Both the position numbers and the translations under genes were made by a program. From Campylorhamphus procurvoides (lineage: Eukaryota; Chordata; Aves; Passeriformes; Dendrocolaptidae), in assembly GCA_013396655.1 (NCBI GenBank), contig WBMV01003343.1:566280-630279 (forward strand): a stretch of 64,000 bases of DNA, in the 5' to 3' direction. Each line of letters begins with the position of its first letter. Position 1 is the stretch's first letter. Under the pieces are notes generated by a model. The model saw nothing but the letters and a program-made list of their open reading frames with translations. It made no database searches and was not told the DNA's origin. Below, in pieces: positions 9,637-21,105 of the stretch.

Positions 9637-12600
9637 CCTTAAAAGTGTTCTCAAAAATCAAGGTTTTTTGACAACGTTAGTTAGAAATCCTTCTGTGAAA
9701 GATCAACTTAATAATTCCTTATTGAAATAGAGAAACAGATCCCCTCAATCATTTTCTTCAGTTTATGGAACAACCCTCTTCTTCCTACTCATACAAAAAT
9801 ACAGGTGTCAGGGAGAGCAAAAACTGGCCTCTTTTAAACCTAAACCAGCGAAAGTCCAAAATCTATGTAAATCAATTACTCAGCTGACCTTTGTGGGCAG
9901 ATTTCCACCACAAATTTTTACAATAGAAAAAAGTTAAAGACAAATTCCCTTTTTTTTTCTTCAGAGATAGGAAGCAATGTTCACCTGTGAACATTTGGAA
10001 GATAAAACACTTCCTTTTTGTTTTATTCTAAGTAAGTTTTGGGCTTGTTGTTTTTTTTCTCCTAAGCAAGCAAGTATTAATCTATTGCTTTCTGTGAATA
10101 TTTCAACTGTGGTTACAAGCAGAGGTGCCATGCAGGTCTCAGTATGTTTAAAAACCTGGAGGCAAACATCACTGCACCCTAGCGGTTGTTTAAAGAATAA
10201 AATTACTAAGGGCAATGGCAAAGTCTCAATTTTACTCCTTATATCTGGATTTTATAAGGTTTTCTGGCTACGAAAATTTTCCTACAATATGAAGTTCAAG
10301 GAAGAGGAGAATATTGCAAGACTGAAGCCTTAGGTCCGGACCCACATACTTGTATACATATCATTTAAAACATCCTCAATATCTTTGAAGATCAAAGCAA
10401 AAGATTCCAGGTGCATCCTGAGGAGAATTTTAAATAAATACTTGGAAAACTGCAGAAGCCCTAGGTTTCTCCCCCCTGCTGCATAAAGAGTAACACTGCC
10501 TATGTACTTCCTGCAAATAACTAATTTCTCTACTTATATCCTTCACCCAGGATTAATACTCAGTTAAAAACTGGAGCTCTTCATGATACAATCATGATTG
10601 TTTCATAGAAAAGCATCTACACTGCTTCCTGTTAAATGTGATGAAAAATACTTCATTTTTTATATATTTTTTCCAGTCTCCCTATGATTGCAAGTGCATT
10701 ACTAGTTCAGTGGCATGTTTTCCCATTACATACATTTTTAACAAGTGAATGCATCAGGGCAATGAAGGAAAAGGATTCAGTCTAGAATGATCTTGTTCAG
10801 ATGAGGCTGTTAAGCCACAAAGGCCATAACATATGCAAGCAGGATTTAACTTTCATGATCAGCTGTGAATAGCATGCTTCATAAGAGCAGTTAAAGCTAG
10901 CCTTACAGACACTAAAGTACTGATGGTAATGAGAACAAAAATATTTTCATATTCAATTCATTCTTCTAAAAAGGAAAGTATTGAATGTTTTAAAAAGGCA
11001 CAACCTTTGCTTTTATAATTAATTAAATAATGAGTCTTCCTACAATATGACATCATTATGCAACAAAAGGAAAGAGTAATCTATCAGGCTTCACATGCTA
11101 AAACCCTTATCACTAATCTACCAGTTCAGGAACTCTGTGGAAATTTTGAAGTATTTCCAGGGTTTTCATTCACTGTGATTTTCTAATGTTTTCTTAAATT
11201 AGTTGTAGAACATGTAAGGGGTTAGAACTGTGGTCAGAGTTGTTAAAATACAGAATCTCTCATTATAAACAAACCTACCCCCAGCCTATCACAACGATCT
11301 CATCGGACATGTGTACAGCTATCCTATTTAGAAATGAGCTGAAAATTACTATGGCACAGCTACAGTTATAATTTCCTGCTTTCGAAATGCAGAAATCTGA
11401 CCCACACTGAAGTCTATCTGCACTAGCATGCCACTGAAAGTGGAGTAAATTCCCATAAAGAGAATACAACTTTTAAAGAGCTTATTGCACACTTACCACT
11501 GGTCCTTCTATATTTTCACAGTGGTTTCATTTTCGTGTATGTCAAACTATTTTTTTCCTCTTCAGTTGAACTAGAGATGATTATTTACTTCATACCTCAT
11601 GGTCTGTAATTTATCATATGACTTTGTTCTTCTGATGAAAAAAAATACATGTGTAGCTACAAAATAGGCATTCTATCAAGCTATTATCGGTGGAGGAGAA
11701 TGACAGACACAACAGACATCAGAAAGGCAGCTTTGGATTTCTCTCCTTGTTCTTCCACATGTCCTTTTTAAAAAATAAACCAACACACAATCAGTTGGCA
11801 ACCTCTGACTGTCTTATCTCAGACAAGTCCAAAACCCAAACTTATTAATTTGGTCTTTATGCCTTCTACGGTCCCCAATCAACAGAGCTGACCTCTGACA
11901 TTACACAGCCTTCTCTCAGATCAGGACTCTGCACTGAAAAAGCTCTACCCACAGCATATCATCTTTGTCCTTTAGGCAGTCCTCTTCAATACAAAACAAC
12001 CTACAACTAGAACTCCTTTATTATGCATGTGAAAGAAGAACCATATCAGAAGTACTCATGTGAAAATAAAGTGGTTTGTGAAAAGATTGCCAAAGCAATA
12101 AATAAACTGAATACTGAAACCCAGCCCTCAGAACTTACACTTCTTTTTTTTGCCTGTAGCACAGTTCAGTTCTATACGAAGTATCAAAAACTATGTAATG
12201 GTCTGGATTTCTTTCCTTTTTTTTTTTAATTTCTTTGTTGTGCTGAGAAAAAGTTATTTAACATTCGTTTTAAAACCATGTTGTAGAAAAGTACCACTTT
12301 CATATCTCTGTATCTCATCCACAGAAATGACGCATGCCAAATTAAAAAACTGAGATGTAATTCCCCTCAAAATTACATGTGTATAAATTATTAAGTATAT
12401 GGCGACACTATTAAGGCAGAGAAAATAGGTCTAAAGTGAAACAGTTGAATTCTCTTGATTTTTCTATCTAGAATTATTTCTCAGTGGCTTTATGGAAATT
12501 AAATAATGAAAACACTGTATTAGAAAGCACACTGATGGACTGAGCAAGTTTTATCAATGACCACATCATATTTAAAGAAAGACAATTTTGAACTTGCAAA

Positions 12601-12701
12601 TAGATGACCTAGCACTAAGAATTCCAGTAAAAGTTTGTGCAGGCTGTTCACACTTTTGTTAAGAATTTACTTTACCAGAGGAAGGTTCATTGCAGAAAAT
12701 G
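9637..12701. other. Unique non-coding DNA
   Basis: There is no supported gene. The open frames at 9961-10333 overlap each other on opposite strands and have no motif. The region is A/T-rich with a perfect 20-bp palindrome near its left end (9976-9995). Confidence 0.5.
9976..9995. repeat. Perfect 9-bp inverted repeat with 2-bp centre
   Basis: The arms AATGTTCAC and GTGAACATT are perfect reverse complements around a CT centre. TGTTC and GAACA are steroid-receptor-type half-sites, but here they are arranged everted rather than in the usual inverted order with a 3-bp spacer. Function is unknown. Confidence 0.7.
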
Positions 12702-12718
12702 AAAAAAAAAAAAAAAAA
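12702..12718. repeat. Poly(A) run of 17
   Basis: A 17-base uninterrupted A run follows ATTGCAGAAAATG. I looked upstream for a retroposed coding sequence and found none, so it is treated as a simple homopolymer. Confidence 0.85.
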
Positions 12719-15700
12719 GTAGAGTTTCATGCATCAGTCATCCAAATAAAAACAAAAATCATAGCAGTTGCAATCTACCATATGACCAACGACAAATTCC
12801 TCTCCATTTCTCTACATACCACTGTCCTTCAATAAACCACTAAAAATAATTACAAGGAACAATAATTACTTAATTTAGCATATAATTTAAGAATGTAAGT
12901 AAGATGCAAGAAAATTTGCAAACAAAAGATTGAGATAGAAATTTCACCAAACAAGTTTCAAAGTAATTCATCTCGCTTGAAATATCATTGAGCCAATTCT
13001 ATACATAACAGCACAAACTACTGTCACTTTGAACATTCTATGGTTGCTCTGTATCTACACAAAAAAACCACCCTTCTATATTGTATATCAAATAAGTGAA
13101 AGCATGAGCATGAGTTACTATATGGACCTAATACTGCTTCGATTCCCTGAAAGCAGGAGGGAGATGGATATTAGTAGCCCAAGTTGATAAGATATTAATG
13201 AATCAAAAGAAGAAGGAAAAAGGAAAAAAAAAAAAAAGGCTGATGTCAAGTAATTCACAGAAATGATTCACAGAAATTTACTTTAAATGAACAAAGAAAT
13301 GAGTTATTGGACAAATTTACTATCTACTCGAATGAACACGGTATAAGGACAATGTTTCACCAGTAAAACAGATGACACTGGCACATGTGCAAATCCAGCC
13401 TGTACAGTACAACAGCCATCAGTTTCCTGAGAAATTTTCACTCAAATAGTGAATATTTCTTGTAGCTCAAACACACCCCACAGCATCAGACCCTCAAGGT
13501 CTATCCTTCTCTCTCAGTAAGGCTCACTTTTTTTTCTTTTAAAGATTGAAGTGAACCTTCAGTGTTTTTCTATACTACAGTATATACTTCCAAATCTTAG
13601 ATTCAAGCAGTAAGTAGAAGTAATCTGTGGCATAATTATCTGTAGCATTATTACTAATACTATTATTTTCCATCAAGTAATAATGATATGCATTGCAGTG
13701 TTATCTTAGACAAGCAATCCTATGGATATTATTTGACCTAGGTACAAATTCAATAAAGCATTTTTAATTATTTGCATATTAAAAGATGGACTGTAATGAA
13801 TGAAAGCAAAACAAATACACAGCTCAAATATCAGGACAGGTCAAGTTCTGACAATGATGCTGGCGCTGAACCTCACCACACAAACTCTCTTAGTTTGCAT
13901 TAGGGGAATGACTTTCTATTTAAGTAATTATATTCCAATAAAAGCCCACAGAAACGGATTCTATGTTGCTCAGTACAATACATAAGTAAGCAATCAAAAT
14001 TACATTTTGTTGCTGTCCATCAGTCACAGCACACTTTCACAAAAGCTCTAGGCTTAGTGCTTGCATCCTACCCAACACAAGGCTAAGCAGCCCTCCATCA
14101 CCTCACAAGTGCTAATCCCCATCTTTCACATACAACCCTTGCCCCTTGACCCCATTTTCAACTACAAGAAACAAGTTGCCTTGTTCACAGCAATGCCTCA
14201 TTAAATTGTGTTTCACCTGTAAACTGATTCGACAAGCACTTCACTAGAAACAAGGCAAATTCTGCTGCTGCAAACATGATTAAGTAGCCACTATAAATGC
14301 CTCTAGCCAGAAATATTATACATTTGATTCCGTTTCCATATTGCTAGTAATTTGCAGTGGCAAGGTTACAGTACATATTATAAACAAGGTATGTTGGGAG
14401 ATAGAACTAGAAGGGACAAGCAAAGTTACATTATCTTGTTTCAAAATATTCATTGGCATCTTCCTGCTTAGAAATAGGGAGTACCCACACTGTGGGGTAT
14501 TGTTGTGCTAATGGGATTGTATGTTAAGCATGAAAAATTAAATAAATGCCTATTGAAGTTATATCAGATGATAAATAATTTAATGGGTGAGCTTTATAAA
14601 ATGCAAACATTCTCAAATTACCCTGCTATGCATTAGTAATAAAAAGGTAAATTATTTAAATTTCTGTCGCAAAGGGGAAAACTAATGAGATCATAAAGCT
14701 TCCTTCTAAGAGAATTCCAGACTAAAAGTATGTTTTCCAAGAAGGTAATTTCCAGACCAATAATTTATAGCTATAAACTAGTGTTTCTAAAGTCAGAATG
14801 ATTTATTTTCTGCATTTAATATGACGAATATTTGAAGTACACTGATAACCTCCTTTTGCAACTGTGCAATAACATAAACACTGAGAAGGTCCTTTCATAA
14901 ACTAGAAATACTTTCAGTCTAATTTTCTAGGAGCTACCTTCAGGTAATCAATATGTGAGAATACAGTCATTACTGTAGTTTAAAATATTTACATTGTAGT
15001 TAATATTCAAGGATAATGCCCCTAAGAGTGTCAACATGAAAAGAGGAAAGCTAAAAGCAACTATCCAACAGCTTAATCTCTAAGAGTATCTTTCCCAGTG
15101 AAGAGACAACTGCAAACTTCTTAGCTTCATTCTGAAATCCTGAACTACTGATCACTGCAAGTAGTTTATTTTCTTATGGGAAATATTCAGTTTTTCTTTC
15201 ATGGTGTTTAGTTTAATTTAGACTCTCAGCATGAGGAAAACAATTTAAACAGATCAAACCTTTAAAAAGTGATAGATTCCTATCAAATTTGCCAATGACT
15301 GAGATATCTGTGGCACACTTTCTATAACTTAAGAAATACAGTAAAGAGAGGAGATCCACTCTTAGTAAAGAACACAAGCAGGCAGCTGGAGAGAAGGTTG
15401 CTGCACTGGGACAAGCTGGGCTCACGAACAGGAAGGGAGAATCATGCCTTTGTTGGTAGCGAGTGAGTGCCCCTACAGAACCCTAGGTTTGCAAGATGGG
15501 TCAAGCAGAGGCTCAGTTAAGATTCCTCAAACTCCTAGGGAACATATGTGGCAGCTAAAACAAATTTAAACATTACTTTCTGCTTTATCAACAAAGAATG
15601 AGAGTAAGAAAATGGAATGGAATGGAATATCACTTTGAAGCACTGTCCTGGATAATATACTTAATTTTTGGTAAAATAAGTTGGCTATCTTTTCTACTCT

Positions 15701-17243
15701 GAGTAGAACTGAAATATTTTTATTTTCATAACAACTTATGACACTGTAAATAGCTTATAAAGAAAGTTTAGAGGAGGAATACAAGGTAAACTGATGAAGT
15801 AGTAACGACAGAATAACCATGAAAAAAAAAAAGCAGCAGAGGCAGACAGTATTGTGCCATTCTGCTGGGAAAAGTCACAAAGTCACTCTCTGAAAATGAG
15901 GAACCAGAAAATTGGTAAAGTAGACAATGAAAAATATGATAGTTTTGGGAGTTCATATTTTGAAAAATATGTAACAGCAATTGTATACATATTTCTGTAA
16001 AAGTGCAAAGATATAATAAGCACAGTGTTCATATCAGGAGTAAGAGCAGCACTAGCTCAGAATAATTCTTCACAGGGACAACAGACAACACTGCAGATGA
16101 AGATGAATGGGCTTTTAGTTTGGAAGCACACTCAATATTTATTTTTGAGTTTACAGGCTATCAGCTCCTGTCAATTACATTACCACAGAAGAGAAATCAG
16201 CAAAACAATAAAACTTGCAGTGCTGATCTAATCTTTTAAACAAGTTCATGAAGTAAATATGATTCTGAAGCTGGCAAAAATACAATTTGTGAGATTCCTG
16301 TAAAAAAAGTACTTTAAAAAGTTATTGGATTAAAACTAAGCCCAGGTTCTACTGCTTTCAAGATGATGTAATTTTTGAAAAAGGCAAAGGGACAAAAACA
16401 TCCCACGGTGAAATTAAAGAGTGACTGTAAAAAGTGGAACTTCTTAACACAGTCAGAATAAAGCTCAGTTTGGCCAGTTTGTTGCTTTGAGAAGAAAAAA
16501 AAAACAAATCTCACAAAAATAATCACTTACTTAATTCTTCAAGCAGAGTTCATTCAGGCATCTGAGAAAATCCACAGAGGAAAAAGCTGAAACAAGGTAC
16601 TCATATCTATAAGGACCTTTTTCATCAGTGGTATAAAAGAAAAAAAATAGAGCTATAGCTGCAGGAATTAAGCTGAAGAACAAATTCTTTGCACACTAAA
16701 TTGTAGGATACAATAGGGGGAATACAAGTATCTTGGGTTGTATAGGTGTAAACAAGCACCAGATTAAAATCTACTTGATCTACTTCAACATATAAAGAAA
16801 GAAGGAACACAAAGATATAGAGATCTGGACAAGGAAGTCTGTCTGGTTGTCCAAACCATCCACCCTTGAACACAACCCAACTATTTGTTTTGTAAGAGAG
16901 TAATACGCAACAGTCGAAGCAGCTACAGCCTTTTGGAATTTGCAATTCAAATTCTTACTTGGTAAAGGCCACAAAATACTTATCATATTAATTGAAGAGC
17001 AAACTAGAGGAAGTACAAGAGGCATAATTCCCAGCATCTGGTGTATATTCCAGACACTGCAGAATTCTGTGCCTTCAGGGCAGCTACATCAGTCCCGGGT
17101 GAGCCCCTCAAAGAGCTGCACTTGAAATGTTCATACACTGAACATGGCTCAAAGGGATCATCATCTTTGTATCACCCTTCCCCACAATGGCATTTCACAG
17201 TCCTGAGACTATGAGAATGTAAGGTAGCTGACTCTCTCCGGAG
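12719..17243. other. Unique non-coding DNA with a conserved-looking block
   Basis: There is no supported gene. A second A run (13) occurs at 13224-13236, followed by a two-copy 14-bp repeat of ATTCACAGAAAT at 13250-13279. The part from 14200 to 14720 has the word composition often seen in vertebrate conserved non-coding elements (TAATTT, ATGCAAA and ATTAGTAAT words, little simple repeat). A GGAAT triplet repeat lies at 15613-15627. Open frames at 15213, 15768, 16314 and 16625 on the minus strand have no recognisable motif. Confidence 0.45.
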
Positions 17244-17417
17244 AAAAATAAAACAAAACCAAATAAACAAACAAACAAAAACCCAAACAACACTCCCTCA
17301 AAAAAATCCAACCAACAAAAAAACCCCCCACAACAACAACAAAACCAAAACAAAAAACCCCACAACCAACAACAAAAAACCCAAAACAATGAAATAAAAA
17401 AACCAAACCACTCCAAT
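17244..17417. repeat. A/C-only tract (G/T on the complement), 174 bp
   Basis: Over 174 bases the plus strand contains a single G (17391) and very few T. It consists of A and C in irregular words such as ACAAACAAAC, ACAACAACAAC and AACCCCAC. On the minus strand it is a G/T tract with several runs of three or more G (for example the complement of the C6 at 17325-17330). Three overlapping minus-strand open frames (17195-17519) rich in F, G, W, V and C come purely from this composition. Confidence 0.9.
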
Positions 17418-20400
17418 GTAGACCATGTTGCATTTACAAGAATAAACAGACAATGAGGAAGAGTACCCTCCATGGCGCAGGAGGATACCTTTTAAGGATC
17501 CTGTTCCAGAGCTGAGCAAATTACAACACGGTGTTCCTCTTAGAAGAAATAATCAAACTTAAATATTGACTTTTTTTTTTTCTAAGACGAAAGACATGGA
17601 GGATTAAGGCCATACTTTGAATCCCCATTCTTCTGTATCACTCACTCTTCATTGTATAGAGAGCTTCAGGCCACTCTGAACTCAAACTGACCTTCTCTAC
17701 TACTTCTGAAGAAGAAAGTAGCAGCACTCTTACACAACCATGAGATGCTTTGGATTTAAAATTACTTGATGTGTTTCATCAGCTGTAACAGTCTAAGCTA
17801 AAATTAGTCTGTAATTCTTGTAAATTATGGGGTTTTTTAATTTATCTTTTAACTCATGCATTTCAGAGTTGTAGTTAAAAATAAAATTATTTTTATTATT
17901 TTCTTCTCATCTAACACAATTAAGAAAAATTTTAAATACTTACAGACTTTAATTTAGCAAGTTCAGAGAAAAAACATTGCAACCATGGCAGTTCACGTAT
18001 TATCAAAGCACTGTAGAGCTAGTGAACTAGTGATAATCAGCCTGAACAAGTGAACTAGCTCTACAGTGAAAGAAAACTAATGCCTCTAAACAACTCAAGC
18101 TCCCTGAGAGTGAAATACAGTTATATCAGAGCAATATGGAGTGACAGAGTAGTGATACCCTTAGTCATTCCCAAACTGATAGTCTAAGAGTCAATGAAAG
18201 CTGCTCCTCCCTTTATATTGCTCCTACTCTTTCTCCGGCCGCAACCCCATAACCTCTCTCAAAATATATCTTCTTTCACGTTTGCACTCTCCTGTAAAAT
18301 TCCTGTATCTTCCATCTTTTGTACCTTTCTTTATCTCTAATTCTTCCGTGCCTTGAAAATCCCTCGATATCCATTCCTCAAATACTACTTCCTTTTCAAA
18401 GTTATCCATTATTCTTCCAAAAGCTCCCCTCTCAAATTCATCCCTTGATCCCTTATTCCATTTTCTGTTCTACCTTGACACCTCTTTGTCACATTCTTTC
18501 CCCCTGTATATACATTTTCCATGATAAATCCATTCTTTCTTTCCTGGAATTCTGCTTTTGTCCCCTAGCCTCTCTCTCCATGACTTGACACCCACTATTA
18601 CATACTTCTCTTAAGCAAAACTCACTATGCTTCCTAAAAGTCACAGGTACTGTAGGTACAGTAAGGAAGCACAAGATCCACATCTTCCCTATCCTGTCTC
18701 CTGCTTCATTTCAATGTTCACAGAACCCTATTCCTTTCTCACTCTCTGCATAAAGTTCCCACAAAGTTCAGTCTGTATCTCTCCTTCCCGCTGTAGATAC
18801 TTCTAAAACCCGTGTCTTTTTCCCCTCAAACCACCTCTTTTGAGTGACATACCTTCTCACAATAAGTCCCCAAACTTGGGTAAGCTTACTTACATCTTCT
18901 GCTTTTGTCACATGAAGTATTATTGTTCTCTTTTTCAATATAAACTACTGCATTGTCCACTTTGGACATATATCAAGCAAGACTCTCAAAAGAGATTTTT
19001 TTTCTCAAAATCCTGAGCATTAAAACATGCTTTTTTATGGCTTTATCTAAAAGCTCTTTCACACATTTCCAATATTAGATTAAGTAACAGGATTTTTTAA
19101 ACTTATTTTAAAACTAAATGAACCAGTTTATCATCTATTGAAAGAGAATGAAGGTACAGGTCAAGGGAAGCTTTACTCTGTTAATCTCTCACAAAGATTT
19201 TGCCAATAATCCTGAGTTGCTAAAAATGCTACTGTGAAGGGTAGGATACTCCTACTCCTTTATGGTGGTAAAGCCATTCCTTAAAGGGAAATACTCTTCT
19301 TAACCCCCAAATGTAAGAGTGACAAATTAAAATTACAAATGTAAGACTTTAAAATTTGTATACATGCACACACAGCTACATGTAGAGCAGCCTAACTCAT
19401 AACACAGAGAGGGAAATGGAGGTCTTTTGACTGATGTACCTCACCAGGCATGCATCAGGCCTGAGGTGTACAGAAGTGTCCATGAAGGAAAATGACACTT
19501 GCAAATGTCTAGTCTGTATTGCACATCTCCAAATTTGAGGCATGTGTAAACATGGTGATTCCATCAAGTTTTATCTCCAACCTGTATTTCCTGCATAATT
19601 TGGGCTAAATTATTCCTACTAGCAGCATAGAATATTGCAAGAATGTACTTTGTTGGAGGAAATAAAATATGCGCACATTTGAGAAGTGGAGAACATTAAG
19701 GGACTGAGTATGAAATTCCACAGTGGCAATTTTTTACATTAAAATGAAAGGAATGCTTAATGTTGGTAAGAGTATGGCTCTACAGAGATTTGAAATTCAC
19801 TGTGTGAGGTTAAAAAATATATCCAGAAAGGACAGTAGCTTAGGCAAAAATGGTTACTACAAGACAAGAGAAGGTATTCTTGAGCACAACTCTTTTTTTT
19901 TTCTTAAAAATCTGCATTCCTCATTGATTACATCATATAATATATGAAAGACCTGACAAAACAGGGGTGGGTGTTCTCTTGATTAATTTCATAAGTGCTG
20001 ACACTACCTTATCTGTGTTGAGTTAACATACTTAGCTGAGTCACAACTGTCACAATGGACTCTAGCTCCATTCCAGTAGTAGATACTGAAAATTCTGTTC
20101 TCAAAGAAGAAAATATCACTTAAAAGGATAACAGAACCATGCAAATGCCTGTGTGGAGAGAGAGAAGAGAAAGCATGTGCAGAGGGGCAGTTCCCAAATA
20201 CAACAGCAGTGCTGAGGTAGACTTATCATTACTGTATCAGTTCGTTCCATGGAAGTGAGTCCTGCAGTTCTCTGTCATTCCACTTCTGCCTTCTAGGTGA
20301 ATCAAAATTACTCTCGTCCTGGAAAAAAATATGGCTAATTAAACAGAAATGTAGTTTTTGGTGTAAGTTACACTTTTTCTTCATACACCTCCTTCCTTGC

Positions 20401-21047
20401 TACAGTATAAATCACATTTTCTAATACATGGCTTCCTGAATCCTTTGCAGACAAGTCCATGGGGCCCTTGTAATTAACATCATATCACCATCTGCAGTTC
20501 CCTTCTCAGTACTTTAGCCTTCCCTCAGGTATTTGCACGCTTGGAGTTAGAGTAGCAAAAAGGTTTCAGTATATGCTAAGCCCCAAGGCTTTTACAAAAA
20601 GGAGGTAGCTGACAGACACATTTTAACCTTCAGCACTTTTTCTTATAAGTTTTTATTTGCCTTTTTACCAGGTACTCCAAATGTAGGCTTAAAATTAATT
20701 GACCTGAACATAAAGTTATAGTTAAGCTTTTCTTTGAGCATAAACCTAATGTAAGTTTTATTAATTGTACAGTAAAAAAAATGGTTTTTTCCTGGATGTA
20801 TCAAGATACACACTTCCAAACTATACTTATTCTATTTTGGTTTAGGAGGAAAAAGGGAATAGTTCCTACGCAATGGAAATCATCTCACTTACTGCTTCTG
20901 TCAGGCATGTTTCATTCTTTGAAGAATGTATTCTAAGTCCTTCCTGAATCCCATGAGCAAGAAAAATGTTCCCAAAGATAATGCGGAGCTACCCTTGCAA
21001 ACAAGTGCATTAATATGAGGGATGCTCATACACATGAAACACAAATA
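17418..21047. other. Unique non-coding DNA
   Basis: There is no supported gene. The block contains a pyrimidine-rich stretch at about 18200-18860 (many CTTTC and TCCC words), which produces opposite-strand open frames at 18224-18683 without motifs. It also holds the inverted repeat at 18009-18068. The remainder is A/T-rich unique sequence. Confidence 0.5.
18009..18068. repeat. 15-bp perfect inverted repeat, 30-nt loop
   Basis: The left arm CACTGTAGAGCTAGT (18009-18023) and right arm ACTAGCTCTACAGTG (18054-18068) are perfect reverse complements. The 10-mer AGTGAACTAG also occurs as a direct repeat at 18021-18030 and 18049-18058, overlapping the arms. Either strand could fold into a hairpin. 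No terminal repeat or target duplication suggests a transposon. Confidence 0.85.
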
Positions 21048-21105
21048 GTTTGGGGGTTGTTTCGGTTTTGGGTTTTTTTTGTTTGGTTGGTTGGGTTTTT
21101 GGGGT
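21048..21105. repeat. G/T low-complexity tract
   Basis: The plus strand contains no A across this stretch and is made of G and T runs with one C. It holds G runs of 5, 3, 3 and 4 spaced by T-rich linkers. It belongs to the same class as 5628-5701 and the complement of 17244-17417. Confidence 0.85.

Noticed and set aside
9335..9661. 108-codon minus-strand lysine-rich frame
   Set aside because: It lies entirely within the antisense of the plus-strand solo LTR and its T-rich tract.
12690..13240. Poly(A) runs at 12702 and 13224 as tails of processed pseudogenes
   Set aside because: No coding similarity or flanking duplication was found upstream of either run.
17195..17519. Three overlapping minus-strand open frames encoding hydrophobic F/W/G/V/C-rich peptides that look like membrane proteins
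   Set aside because: They are translations of a G/T-only low-complexity tract; the composition alone makes codons for F, V, W, G, C and L and removes most stops.
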